From the IMG/VR virus record IMGVR_UViG_3300030117_003756, positions 17,129 to 49,614 of that record: DNA of 32,486 nucleotides, one strand, 5' to 3'. The notes under the pieces were generated by a model. The model searched no databases and was not told the DNA's origin. It saw only the letters and a list, made by a program, of their open reading frames with translations. Position 1 is the stretch's first letter. Every line of letters begins with the position of its first letter. The position numbers and the translations under genes were made by a program. This stretch comes from a virus. Below, piece after piece: positions 22,177 through 31,162 of the stretch.

Positions 22177-23835
22177 TTATCTAGGGGCAAGAAGAGTAGA
22201 TATGTCAACTCCTCCCAGAGCTTCCCTATATTTCCTTAAATCATCAATATTAATATTAGCATTAGGAAATGTTGCATTTAATTTTATTAATGTCTCTATA
22301 TCTTGAGCATCTTTTATTCTAGTAAATAAGCTTTGAAGAACCATTCTGTCTACATCTTCTTCGCTTTGTCCTTCGTATGGTTGGACTAATGGTCTAATTA
22401 ACTCAAACTGTTGTTGTAAATCTGATTTAGCATCTTCAGAAAGTTTAGTTAACTGAGCCTGCTCTAAGTCGTACTGCCTTGCACCTTCTGAAGCAGCGAC
22501 AAGCGCATTGACTGGAGTGTATCCTTCAACAGGTTTTGCAGCAGCCATTAGGCCAGCCCTCACTCTAGGATCATCAAGCTTATCGAATGCAGTTCCTGCG
22601 ACTCCTCTTAATCGAGAAAATGTTTTATCAAGCCAGCTCGTATTATCAGATTTAACTTCATCATCTTCTTCTTCTTTATCTGGTTTAGGTGGTATACTTC
22701 CTTGAGGAAGTGTTGTTGGATCAACTTCTTCGTTTGTTTCTGGATCAATTAATTTATTACCAAGCCAATATAACCCAGCACCCCCAAGACCATATTTAAC
22801 GGTTTTTCCAAGCAAGCCTGGCTGTTTTTTCATACCTTCATCAATAACTTCGTCAGCTACATTTTTTACGGGCTTTTGTTGTTGTGCGTCTGTCTTAGTT
22901 TCAGTTTCATCTGTCTTAGTTTTAGACCCATCTGTTTTAGTTTTAGTCTCATTTTTTTTTGACGTTATAACTTTTGGAGGTTCGGCTTCAAACTCATCTA
23001 ACTTTCCTTTATCTCCCTTTAATAGTCTTCCAAGTTTGTTACCAATAAATTTACCAAAATCTACAAAAATTCCATCTCTCGCTTTTAATGTAGCAACTCC
23101 ACCGTTAGCGTAATTATTCATTTCGTCTGGTTCAGCCATGCCTTCAGCTATACCTTCTCCCACCGCAAATGGGAGTGATCCGATTCCTCTAGCAGCTTGC
23201 ATTCTTCCAAGTCTTTCTAATGTTCCTTGAGGAATTGCTTTACGACTATACGCTCCAGAACCAGACAACAATCTATTTAATAATTTTGTTCCTTTGATTC
23301 CAGACTTACCAATCCTTCCTGCTAAGGCTGCTGGCGCACCTACTCCTGTCGCCGCAATCCCTAGTAAAGTGTTATCAACGACACTGGTTGGATCATAAAT
23401 AAGATCAGTTATATCCCTTAAATTCATTCTTTCTTCGCCAGTGCCTAATTTGTATTCAGAAGGAGAAAAGTCAATAAAGTCTTCTTCAAAATAATCATCA
23501 GCATCAGGAAGATATTCTCCTATTATATCTGTAACTGCTTGCAATTCTTCAGGAGAATATTCTTCATAAGCATCTCCAAGCAATGAAGCAATGCCAGTGA
23601 ATGGACTAGCGGCAAATTCCGTTATCTTTTCTAATCCTTCTCCAAAGTCTTCGCTTTTATCTGAAACATAAGAACCTAAATCGCTCAAAGCAGCCATTAA
23701 TCTTTCAGATCGGTCGTCATCACTGACTTCATCGCCATCAGCGTACCCTCTTATAGGAGCTACTCCAGCCATAATTCCAGCGCCTTGCCTCATTTGAGGA
23801 GTTTGAAACATGGGTCTATTCATATATTGATTCAT
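22177..23835 (-). CDS. virion-associated protein with TKTD repeats (552 aa)
   Basis: The N-terminus is Met/Gln-rich and contains PIRGYADGDEVSDDD, similar to start segments of marine phage virion proteins. The middle has Gly/Ala-rich hydrophobic stretches, including one near residues 165-185 (GIAATGVGAPAALAGRIG) and a second (YGLGGAGLYWLGNKL). Residues about 290-320 repeat TKTD three times within a Lys/Thr/Asp linker, followed by an acidic EEEDDEVK patch. The C-terminal half is helical. Located between two other large virion genes, it is probably an internal or ejection protein; no enzyme motif was seen. Confidence 0.7.
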   Translation of the reverse strand: MNQYMNRPMFQTPQMRQGAGIMAGVAPIRGYADGDEVSDDDRSERLMAALSDLGSYVSDKSEDFGEGLEKITEFAASPFTGIASLLGDAYEEYSPEELQAVTDIIGEYLPDADDYFEEDFIDFSPSEYKLGTGEERMNLRDITDLIYDPTSVVDNTLLGIAATGVGAPAALAGRIGKSGIKGTKLLNRLLSGSGAYSRKAIPQGTLERLGRMQAARGIGSLPFAVGEGIAEGMAEPDEMNNYANGGVATLKARDGIFVDFGKFIGNKLGRLLKGDKGKLDEFEAEPPKVITSKKNETKTKTDGSKTKTDETETKTDAQQQKPVKNVADEVIDEGMKKQPGLLGKTVKYGLGGAGLYWLGNKLIDPETNEEVDPTTLPQGSIPPKPDKEEEDDEVKSDNTSWLDKTFSRLRGVAGTAFDKLDDPRVRAGLMAAAKPVEGYTPVNALVAASEGARQYDLEQAQLTKLSEDAKSDLQQQFELIRPLVQPYEGQSEEDVDRMVLQSLFTRIKDAQDIETLIKLNATFPNANINIDDLRKYREALGGVDISTLLAPR

Positions 23836-23849
23836 GCTTAATTCTCCTA

Positions 23850-25256
23850 CTATGAAAACAAACTCTTCAATGAAGACAACGCACCCAAGCCGCTCATGAA
23901 CGATGAAGGCTGTTGGTATCCAGCCTGGCTACCTATCTGACTTCCATAACCTTGCCTCATGGTTGCAGCATAAGGAGCAATACCTCCTAGAATTTGCATG
24001 CCTCTTTGCAATCTCATGTAAGGTTCATCAGCCATTTGAGTGGCAGCTTGGTATCTAGATGCAAATCCTCTATCCTGTATTCCTCTACCTGTTGCTCCCA
24101 AACCTTGCATGGTTCCAATCTGTCCCGTCAACATATCGTATCCTTGCTGTCCCAATCCAGCAATTCCAGCGGCCCCAGCACGTTGTCCAGCAGTACCCAT
24201 TTGGTAAGCATTCATTGCTTGCCCATAAGCGTCTGAAGAGAGTCCTCCCATTCCAGATGCCGCTTGCTGCCTTCTACGTTGTGCGTCTTCAAAAGCGCTT
24301 TGAGCTAATTGTCTTCCTTGAATTCCTTGAGTTCCATACATTTGACCGCCTTGCAAAGATCTACCCATAGCGTCTTCAAATGCTGATTGCCTTAACTGCT
24401 GTCCTTGGCGACCATAAGAACCCATTCCTTGTGCTGCTCTAGCCCTAGCGTCTTGTTGTCTTCCGAACTCACCCATAGCAGCTTGTTGAGCTTGTTGATA
24501 TCCTTGAGATCTAAGACCACCAACCGCTTCCATTAATCCTCTTCCGAGAGCCCTATCAGATTCTCCTTGCTGTAATCTGGATCGAGAACCGCCAAAAGCA
24601 CCTTGACCAATCTCAGAAGCTCTTCTACCAATATCTGATTTAGCTCCGCTTTCTCTAATGTCTCTTATAGTTTGTTGAACTACAGAATCTTCGTATGGAT
24701 TCATGTAAGCTTGAGTAGATCTGGGATCAAATCCTTGAGTGCTTTGTCGATACATACTGCCAACGTATGGATCATCAGTAGCACCACCAAACTGACCTTG
24801 ACCTCCTGCTATATAAGAACTAACTGTTGGGTCTACATAACCTCGACCACCGCCAAACCCAACATCTGCTTGACCATAACTTGTTTGATATAAGTCTCTT
24901 GCGTCTGTATCCATATAAGAACGAGCATCACTAGGGTCAAATTGCCTAGCTCCTTGACGATACATTCTTTGAGCTTCATTTAACTGGCTACCAAAACCCC
25001 CAAGACCTCCAGCTAAATTACGAGCTTGTATCTCCATAGGAGAAAGGCCAGCAACTTGTTGTATTGGTATGGGTATACGTTGCGACATCATGCCGCTTTG
25101 AGTTGGACTTCCAAAATAAGCAGTGCCTAAATTTCTAGCAAGAGCTTCTAACCATGGCGCTCTTGATTCTTGTTCAAATTTAGGTAGCGGAGTTGTAGGT
25201 CCGGTTGTGTCAACAGTTTTTAAATCACTTTGAAGTAAATCGTCAAGCCATCCCAT
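23850..25256 (-). CDS. Gln/Gly/Ala-rich virion protein (468 aa)
   Basis: The sequence contains MNPYEDSVVQQTIRDIRESG followed by a QGAFGGSRSRLQQGESDRAL block (residues about 185-230). This NPY..VV..TI.DI + GAFGGSR combination is common in structural proteins of marine phages. The rest is helical and very rich in Gln, Gly, Ala and Arg, with approximate repeats such as LRQSAFEDAMGR and LAQSAFEDAQRR. It has no membrane segment. The start overlaps the preceding stop as TAATG. It is probably an internal or tail-associated protein. Confidence 0.7.
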   Translation of the reverse strand: MGWLDDLLQSDLKTVDTTGPTTPLPKFEQESRAPWLEALARNLGTAYFGSPTQSGMMSQRIPIPIQQVAGLSPMEIQARNLAGGLGGFGSQLNEAQRMYRQGARQFDPSDARSYMDTDARDLYQTSYGQADVGFGGGRGYVDPTVSSYIAGGQGQFGGATDDPYVGSMYRQSTQGFDPRSTQAYMNPYEDSVVQQTIRDIRESGAKSDIGRRASEIGQGAFGGSRSRLQQGESDRALGRGLMEAVGGLRSQGYQQAQQAAMGEFGRQQDARARAAQGMGSYGRQGQQLRQSAFEDAMGRSLQGGQMYGTQGIQGRQLAQSAFEDAQRRRQQAASGMGGLSSDAYGQAMNAYQMGTAGQRAGAAGIAGLGQQGYDMLTGQIGTMQGLGATGRGIQDRGFASRYQAATQMADEPYMRLQRGMQILGGIAPYAATMRQGYGSQIGSQAGYQQPSSFMSGLGALSSLKSLFS

Positions 25257-27514
25257 TACGCAACTCCCGCAGCTTTCATGCCTTTTCTCTGAAGTTTATA
25301 CATTTCCTTTGCGCCTAATCTGCGCTGTTCTGCTTTGTCATTAGCTGGTGCGCCAGCCATACGACCAATACCTCTTAGAGCAGCAGCGTTAGTTACAAAC
25401 TCGCCATCAGACAGCATGGCGGGTATATCATCTGACTTTTCTGTGCCTGGGCCTGATATCTGTCCATTTTTTCTAGGATACATTGCCCCGCCATCAGCCA
25501 TGTCTTGTTGATTTCTTAAAAGTTCAGCTAATTCTTGAACAGTCATTCCTCTTGATGAAGCTTCTTTGTATGCCGATCCAACTGGGTCATTGGCAATTTG
25601 AACGGCTCGGCCAATCATATCAAAAATTGCATTGTTAAATTTAGGGGTTAACCCACCAAATCTTTCGTTACCTAAAAAATTACCTCCAGAAAAAGGATTT
25701 AAACTTCTTCCCCCCATGAGATCTGTATTTAATCCGCTTGGATCATTTGCAAAAGAAGCTAATCTACTTAATCCACCATCTCTAACTGCCATGCCGCCTC
25801 TGTAACCACCAGCATCTACTGGATCAGTTTTTTTGGCTCCTCCACCGCCGCCAGTAAAACTTCCTCCGACGCTTCCTCCACCGGATGAGGCACTACCGCC
25901 TCCACCACCACCGCCACGTTGTGTGTACTTAACAGCTCTATTTAATTGATCAGAAAGAGAACTTGTATTAAAACCTTCATCGTCAAAATAACTAGGAGCG
26001 TCAAATGCGCCACCTAAATTAAAATCACCTGATTCAACTGTTCCAGTGTAGTTAGGCGAGTTCCTAGTAGAACTATCAAATCTTCCAGTTACAATATCGT
26101 CACCAATGGACGGAGTATAAGTTGAAGAAAAAGGACTGCTTCCCAACAAGACTCCACTATAATCTAGTCCACCATATCCTGCATCGGGATTAACATTCAT
26201 AAGATTTCCCGTGTACCCACGATCAACTTGATTTTGACTTGAGTTGTTAGAATCTAAATTGTTTAAAGCATTTCTCAAGAATGCAGCAGTTTCAACATCT
26301 GTATCTGAAAATTGATTTGTTTCATCTGCAATTGCTTGAGCAAGTGATTCTTGAGATAAAGGTTCAAATACATTATCTAATCTACTTAATAAATTAGGAT
26401 CAATATTTGTAGCTCTTTCCATTGAAGCCCTAACATTTCTAGGCATGCGATCTTGTATAGCACTTATTGCTTGTCTTATTGCATTATCACCAGTTAACTT
26501 TCCAGTTTTTTCGTCATATTCTCTTAGTAATAAATTAGGTCTATTTTCAGCAACTGCATCTGCAACTCTATTTAATAAAGTTTTTATTCCATGAGTTCTT
26601 GTTCCATCTTCTGCAACTTTCTGCAACAAAAACCCAGGCCTATTTGGAGCTACTTTATCCGCAAAATATTCAGTAGCTCCTTTTACCATAGAAACTGGAT
26701 CAGTAGCTCCTTGGCCTATTAATTTGCTAATTCCTTTAGATCTGTCATCTAAAATATTTCCTAATCTTTCAATAGGCCCACCGATTCCCGGAACTTTTTC
26801 TAAAGCTTTTAGTAAAAGACCGACACCTCCACCAGTAACTTTAGACAAAGCATCACCAAAGACAGGAACTGCTCCGAGGCCAGAGGTGGCAGAAAGAACA
26901 TTACCTAAAAGGTTTTCAAATTCAGGATTTTTAAAAACCCGATCTCTAACATTGTAATCTCTACCGTATTGTAAATCTCTTCCCCTAATAGTTTTATCAG
27001 GATTAAAAAGATTTCTAATGCCTTCTCTAAAACCCCCTCTTTCACTCGAACCTTCTCCTGTTCTAGAGGTTCTGTTTAAGAATTGATTGGGGTCGTAAGA
27101 AGGTAAATCTAATCCATAATTAGAAATATAAGAATTTAAAACACTTGATGGGATTCCGCTAAAAGAATAATCATCTCTTTTAGCTTCACTATCAGGAACA
27201 ATTCTTCCTATATTAGTTAGGTCTGGAATATATGAAGATCCAATGCCTGATGGGGTAGCAAAAAGACCAGGGTTATAATTAGCATATGGTTGGCCATATA
27301 ATAAATCATAACCAGAACCCCTAGACCCTCCGGGCATATTATAATCTACAGGAGATCCATAAATACCAAAACCTTGATCTTCAAGCATTTGGTCATACGC
27401 ACTTTTACCGGGCGAAAATTGATCTAGTGATGATTGCACTATATCATTAAAAGTTTCCTGCATAAGTTTTTGTGCAGCTTTTTCTTCTTCTGTTTTTGCT
27501 GTGTCTTCTGCCAT
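25256..27514 (-). CDS. virion protein with C-terminal GPGTEKSDDIPA motif (752 aa)
   Basis: The C-terminal 85 residues carry ADGGAMYPRKNGQISGPGTE and then KSDDIPAMLSDGEFVTNAAA, a motif that is highly typical of large structural proteins of marine phages. A glycine run (GGGGGGGSASSGGGSVGG, residues about 540-560) separates this from a long, Ser/Asn/Asp-rich region. A hydrophobic Gly/Leu/Val part lies near residues 205-245. It probably belongs to the tail or the ejected protein set. The start is ATG 27514 without a strong ribosome binding site; an 89-base gap precedes it, the only sizeable gap in the late block. Confidence 0.7.
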   Translation of the reverse strand: MAEDTAKTEEEKAAQKLMQETFNDIVQSSLDQFSPGKSAYDQMLEDQGFGIYGSPVDYNMPGGSRGSGYDLLYGQPYANYNPGLFATPSGIGSSYIPDLTNIGRIVPDSEAKRDDYSFSGIPSSVLNSYISNYGLDLPSYDPNQFLNRTSRTGEGSSERGGFREGIRNLFNPDKTIRGRDLQYGRDYNVRDRVFKNPEFENLLGNVLSATSGLGAVPVFGDALSKVTGGGVGLLLKALEKVPGIGGPIERLGNILDDRSKGISKLIGQGATDPVSMVKGATEYFADKVAPNRPGFLLQKVAEDGTRTHGIKTLLNRVADAVAENRPNLLLREYDEKTGKLTGDNAIRQAISAIQDRMPRNVRASMERATNIDPNLLSRLDNVFEPLSQESLAQAIADETNQFSDTDVETAAFLRNALNNLDSNNSSQNQVDRGYTGNLMNVNPDAGYGGLDYSGVLLGSSPFSSTYTPSIGDDIVTGRFDSSTRNSPNYTGTVESGDFNLGGAFDAPSYFDDEGFNTSSLSDQLNRAVKYTQRGGGGGGGSASSGGGSVGGSFTGGGGGAKKTDPVDAGGYRGGMAVRDGGLSRLASFANDPSGLNTDLMGGRSLNPFSGGNFLGNERFGGLTPKFNNAIFDMIGRAVQIANDPVGSAYKEASSRGMTVQELAELLRNQQDMADGGAMYPRKNGQISGPGTEKSDDIPAMLSDGEFVTNAAALRGIGRMAGAPANDKAEQRRLGAKEMYKLQRKGMKAAGVA

Positions 27515-27575
27515 TAAAGTATCAGCCTAACAAGAATAAAATCATCTAATAGCATATCATTTTTTTCCTTTTGTA

Positions 27576-27592
27576 GTCTTATTTTGTAAGAC
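27576..27592. promoter_or_regulatory. small hairpin in the only gap of the late block
   Basis: GTCTTA-TTTTG-TAAGAC is a perfect six-pair inverted repeat in the 89-base space between the genes at 27604 and 27514. On the minus-strand transcript it is followed by TACAAAAGG, not by a T run, so it is not an intrinsic terminator. It may be an mRNA processing or stabilising element before the 752-residue virion gene. Confidence 0.4.
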
Positions 27593-27603
27593 ATGAAAAG
27601 AAT

Positions 27604-27951
27604 TTAACATTTCCAGCGCCTACGAGCTTGTCTCAATCTAGAGTTAGGATCTTTCGCTGCTTTAGGAAACTTCTTCATTTGTCCTTCTGATCTTGCACAA
27701 AAAGATTTTCGCCTTCTAGCTCTTCTACCAGTTGGTTTATCTTCAGTAACAGCCGTTTGAAGTTTGCTTCCGGGGTTCTGCCTTCGATAAGCTCTAACTC
27801 CAGCTTCTGTCATACCAGCACCAGACTCAGTAGATCGAAAATTTTTCTTGTTCCTAGCTGGCATTTTTTCTTGCCTACGTTTAAGGCGAGTTTTAGGTTT
27901 AGATTTAGCTTCACCGCCACCATTAAATTCTTGTGCATAACGTCTAAACAT
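27604..27951 (-). CDS. small basic protein with KSFCARS motif (115 aa)
   Basis: The protein is about one third Lys and Arg. Its C-terminal half has SGAGMTEAGVRAYRRQNPGS, RRKSFCARSEGQMKKFP and NSRLRQARRRWKC, a pattern that recurs in small proteins of marine phages and in some algal viruses (from memory). Such basic proteins are plausible DNA-binding virion components. The start overlaps the previous stop as TAATG. It is the third in a row of three short basic genes. Confidence 0.75.
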   Translation of the reverse strand: MFRRYAQEFNGGGEAKSKPKTRLKRRQEKMPARNKKNFRSTESGAGMTEAGVRAYRRQNPGSKLQTAVTEDKPTGRRARRRKSFCARSEGQMKKFPKAAKDPNSRLRQARRRWKC

Positions 27952-28289
27952 TAGCTATACCTTGTTTTCTTTCTTCGATCTGACATTACTGCGCCACAAC
28001 CTCGATGATTCCTTTTAGTAACAAAACAACCATCTTTTGCAAATGTCTTTACATTGGTAGGCTTGCCACCTACTCCTTGCTTTCTTGATCTTTTTCTTTT
28101 TACTGCGCTTGTGCGTTCAGAGGCCGTCATGGAATTTGCTTGAGATCGAGGCACACACTTTGGATATTTGCGCTTTGAGCCTTTTGCTTTAGAACGTCCA
28201 CAAGCTTGGAACTTGCCATCTATTTTAGGCGCTCCAATATCGACCCAATCGCCTTTTGATCCTTTACCAAACCACTCTTTCAGGCTCAT
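27951..28289 (-). CDS. small basic protein with CGRSKAKGSKRKYPKC motif (112 aa)
   Basis: The order is WVDIGAPKIDGKFQACGRSK, AKGSKRKYPKCVPRSQA, a KRKRSRKQGVGGKPTNVKTF segment and a C-terminal NHRGCGAVMSDRRKKTR end. Cysteines are at positions that could bind a metal together. The protein is strongly positive, with no membrane segment. The same kind of sequence is familiar from marine phage late regions. It starts with ATGA overlap after the 28286-28531 gene; its function is probably structural or DNA-binding, not proven. Confidence 0.75.
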   Translation of the reverse strand: MSLKEWFGKGSKGDWVDIGAPKIDGKFQACGRSKAKGSKRKYPKCVPRSQANSMTASERTSAVKRKRSRKQGVGGKPTNVKTFAKDGCFVTKRNHRGCGAVMSDRRKKTRYS

Positions 28290-28531
28290 GTCAGACCTAT
28301 CATCCTAGCTCTTTTAGCGACAAACCCACCTCCATTAAAGTTTCTTCTTCTGCCTCTTGCAGAAGCAGGAGATGTTGGTTTTTTGCCTTTAAAGTCTTTA
28401 CGTTTTACACCAGAAGGATCTTTGATTTTTCCTGCACAAATTTTACTTGCATAAGCATTTGCATAAACACTTGGGTATACATCAAATTTACGTTTAGCCG
28501 CTTCTTTTCCTCTTTTACATAGTTTTGTCAT
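28286..28531 (-). CDS. small basic protein with KFDVYPSVYANAYA motif (81 aa)
   Basis: KLCKRGKEAAKRKFDVYPSV followed by YANAYASKICAGKIKDPSG matches a compact conserved phage family (RGKxAAKRKFxVYPSAYANxYA) that I know from marine phages. The C-terminus is a disordered basic tail (GKKPTSPASARGRRRNFNGG). Three cysteines are present. The gene overlaps the preceding one by ATGA. Function unknown; small size, charge and position in the late block suggest a virion component or DNA-condensing protein. Confidence 0.75.
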   Translation of the reverse strand: MTKLCKRGKEAAKRKFDVYPSVYANAYASKICAGKIKDPSGVKRKDFKGKKPTSPASARGRRRNFNGGGFVAKRARMIGLT

Positions 28532-28854
28532 AAACTCACCACTATTGAACCGTTTGTAGTAACTTGAACTGTGCCTATCTGCCCAGTCCCACTCAACCCA
28601 GATGTCTCTGGGTCAGTAATATAAATCCATGCAGTCCCACTCCAAATCTGTAGGTTGCCAATTGAACTATTCCATATGATATCACCAGCTTGGAATTTAA
28701 GTTCATCTAATTCTGATGCAGTAAACTGAGGCGTTTTGTCTGGATCAAACGCATCAAGGCTTAACTCAAGAAGCCTTACTGTCTTATTGTATGTGCCAGC
28801 AGCAACAACCTGATCTGTTTCAAATGGTAATCTGCCCTGTAAAAGCTTACTCAT
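28528..28854 (-). CDS. small tail-associated protein (108 aa)
   Basis: MSKLLQGRLPFETDQVVAAG begins the protein. The centre has GDIIWNSSIGNLQIWSGTAW, a pattern found at the ends of fibre- and adaptor-type phage proteins, and the C-terminus is a beta-rich Gly/Thr/Val stretch (GTGQIGTVQVTTNGSIVVS). It follows the gp10-like tail hub with an ATGA overlap, so it probably attaches to the tail or joins a fibre to it. The assignment is by composition and context. Confidence 0.6.
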   Translation of the reverse strand: MSKLLQGRLPFETDQVVAAGTYNKTVRLLELSLDAFDPDKTPQFTASELDELKFQAGDIIWNSSIGNLQIWSGTAWIYITDPETSGLSGTGQIGTVQVTTNGSIVVSL

Positions 28855-30740
28855 CTTCTACCATTTGGCCTGATATCAAGTCGAGTACCACCAACTCTAA
28901 ATCCAACTCCCTCTCTTACACCAACGGCAGCATCATCATCTGATTCAAATCTAACCACAGCTTGTCGAGCTCTAGCTCTCATGTCTATCTTGGTGGTAGA
29001 TGCAGTAAAGCTTGTGGTTTGATCTGTTGATAAAGAATCACCAGGATAGTTTCGTTCTTTTAAAACAACATTAATCTGTTGCCCACTTCCTCCGCTACCT
29101 GTGAATTTAACATCAGGAATCATGCGTTTAATAAACTGAAACTCTTCTCCATCACCTATATCAAAGTCAGCAGACTCAATGAACACGTTGTCCATTGGAG
29201 ATCCATCATCATCATTGCCTGTTTCATGCTGATAAAGATAAGGAGTAGAACTGTCTTTCCCTGTTGCTCTTGGAAAAGAAACAATACCTTCATCTAACCA
29301 AGCTGTTCTTTCTAGTTGTCCAATGGCCCATGATTGTTCAACGTAGTTATAAGTGACATATCGATCAATTGAGGTTGTTCCAGAAGAACAATAAAACCAA
29401 CCGACTTCATTGAACTGTTTGTTTAAGAAAGCAAAGAACTGATATGCCTGACCCTCTTCTAGATCATCAAACACATACGAATGAACACTACATGGGACCG
29501 GAGATACCGCTCCTGTATAGGTGTAGAATCCTTTTTTGTCCATCCAGAACACACCGGATGGAGTATTGATTGCAGCATTAGGTCCAATCAAACTAACGCC
29601 TTCATTAATTAGATTCAAACCAAACGTAAGCGGTGGGCCTACGAATTGTAGGCTATACAAAGCTACATCTGTCCAAATCAAAGTTTCTTGTCTTGCCCTA
29701 AGTCCTCCAATGATTTCTGATCCTGCGGAACACCGCAAAGAACCAGCCGTATTATCTGATTTAGGCTCCCACTCTGCTGGGTTTTCTTGATCTGAAAAAG
29801 CAATTAACAATGGATCAATTGAGCCAGATCGAGAACCACCACTGATTGGGTCAGCACCCAAGACAATAACGTGCCGATCTACATCAGACACCAACACTTG
29901 CAATCCTTTTGTTGGGGTAAGGTTAGCGCCTGTCAACGCACTCAACGCAACGGCTCTGTCTGTACCAAGAGTTTTTGCGCTAGTGTCCCAGTAATAAACA
30001 CCACCCGCACGGACGTTGGCAATCAAGTCCTCGCCAAAACTATCGAAAGACCAAAGTCTTAATTGATTCAGATTACTAAGCGAACTGGTAGAACCCCAAG
30101 TTCCACCGCCCCAGGTTCCAGAACCCCAACCTGTGCCATCAACAAATACATCAAGACCAACATTGATCTGGTAAGCACCAACAGTAGACCCTCCACCGTT
30201 ACCGCTATCACTAGCATTTGCAGTTACTGTTGCGCCACTCGTATCTTTGGCAGTAATGGTGTAAGTGCTGGTAGAAGGCACAGTCGCTATCTCGTACTCT
30301 TGGTTTATGACCGCTGCTACGACATTACCTCCCAGTGATGCTGCCCCACTGAAAGTAACGAAGTCACCCTGTGAAGCGCCATGAGCAGTATCAGTGACAG
30401 TTAATGTGCTTGATCCGTCAGTCGCTGCAAATGTTACATCTCCAGCAGCAGTGGTACTGCGAATTGGTGTAATGTCATTGAAGTTTGTGCCTTCCTGTAT
30501 ATAAAGCTTGGTTCGCGTGCCAAGACCAAGAAGCTTTGTGCCAGCCAGATCAACCCAGCCTAATAGCTTTCTGCCTGTGCCGTTATAAGAAGTCTGAATT
30601 ACCTTTGTCCAACCACCTATTTTTTCGGCAAAGCCTTTGCGAAACCTGACTAGGTTACCGTCAAACCAACCGCCCTCTGCGGTATAATCGGTTCCTTCTT
30701 TATTGATGCCAGGATTAAACAAAAACTTTTGAAGAGGCAT
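28851..30740 (-). CDS. tail hub / DNA stabilisation protein, P22 gp10-like (629 aa)
   Basis: The start MPLQKFLFNPGINKEGTDYT followed by WFDGNLVRFRKGFAEKIGGW is the signature of podovirus tail hub proteins related to P22 gp10, which close the portal after packaging and carry the tail needle and spikes. Residues about 95-190 form a Ser/Thr/Gly-rich inserted beta domain (SQGDFVTFSGAASLGG). Tandem GTW-G repeats follow (WGSGTWGGGTWG). The rest is a beta-rich body with repeated strand-turn units, ending in RMIPDVKFTGSGGS. It confirms a short-tailed virion. It overlaps lysozyme upstream (TAATG) and the 28528 gene downstream. Confidence 0.8.
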   Translation of the reverse strand: MPLQKFLFNPGINKEGTDYTAEGGWFDGNLVRFRKGFAEKIGGWTKVIQTSYNGTGRKLLGWVDLAGTKLLGLGTRTKLYIQEGTNFNDITPIRSTTAAGDVTFAATDGSSTLTVTDTAHGASQGDFVTFSGAASLGGNVVAAVINQEYEIATVPSTSTYTITAKDTSGATVTANASDSGNGGGSTVGAYQINVGLDVFVDGTGWGSGTWGGGTWGSTSSLSNLNQLRLWSFDSFGEDLIANVRAGGVYYWDTSAKTLGTDRAVALSALTGANLTPTKGLQVLVSDVDRHVIVLGADPISGGSRSGSIDPLLIAFSDQENPAEWEPKSDNTAGSLRCSAGSEIIGGLRARQETLIWTDVALYSLQFVGPPLTFGLNLINEGVSLIGPNAAINTPSGVFWMDKKGFYTYTGAVSPVPCSVHSYVFDDLEEGQAYQFFAFLNKQFNEVGWFYCSSGTTSIDRYVTYNYVEQSWAIGQLERTAWLDEGIVSFPRATGKDSSTPYLYQHETGNDDDGSPMDNVFIESADFDIGDGEEFQFIKRMIPDVKFTGSGGSGQQINVVLKERNYPGDSLSTDQTTSFTASTTKIDMRARARQAVVRFESDDDAAVGVREGVGFRVGGTRLDIRPNGRR

Positions 30741-31162
30741 TACTGATATTCTCCTGTTCGTATCATTTCAGTAACTTCTGGTGCGCGACCTTTTACTTGT
30801 TCAGCCCACCTGCTATCCATAAATTCATCAGCAGCACGGTCATAATCTTCAGAAGCCATAGCATCTAAAGCTTTCTCAAATCCTCTTAATCTGGTCTGAC
30901 CAAGATTAAACGACATGTCTATCATGGCATGCTGTCTTGCCTCATTAAGACCACCAAACCAATAGTACTCATCAGAGAGTTCTTCTTTTACACGTTTTAT
31001 ATCGTTATCTAACAAGTAATCGACCTCATCATCAGAAAGGCCCAAGCCAGAGTCTGCGATATTGCGTCCTACGCCTATCGTTTCGTAGCCTTCACTGCAT
31101 AGATACACAAAGTTTTTAACACCCTCATGCCTTCTAAGCATTTCTCTTAATTTGTCACTCAT
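30740..31162 (-). CDS. T4-type lysozyme (glycoside hydrolase 24), endolysin
   Basis: The enzyme cleaves the peptidoglycan of the host at lysis. Catalytic spacing matches T4 lysozyme: E13 (RRHEG), then Cys22 where T4 has Asp20, and Thr28 (GYETIGVGRN). The remaining core (LLDNDIKRVKEEL, NEARQHAMIDMSFNLGQTRL, ADEFMDSRWAEQVKGRAPEV) is standard for the family. There is no signal peptide, so it needs a holin to reach the wall. It overlaps the o-spanin gene by eight bases and is followed by the tail hub gene, an uncommon placement of lysis genes before tail genes. Confidence 0.9.
   Translation of the reverse strand: MSDKLREMLRRHEGVKNFVYLCSEGYETIGVGRNIADSGLGLSDDEVDYLLDNDIKRVKEELSDEYYWFGGLNEARQHAMIDMSFNLGQTRLRGFEKALDAMASEDYDRAADEFMDSRWAEQVKGRAPEVTEMIRTGEYQ

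Noticed and set aside
27576-27592. Intrinsic terminator in the late block
   Set aside because: The hairpin has no T run on the minus strand, and the downstream virion genes must be expressed from the same or a nearby transcript.
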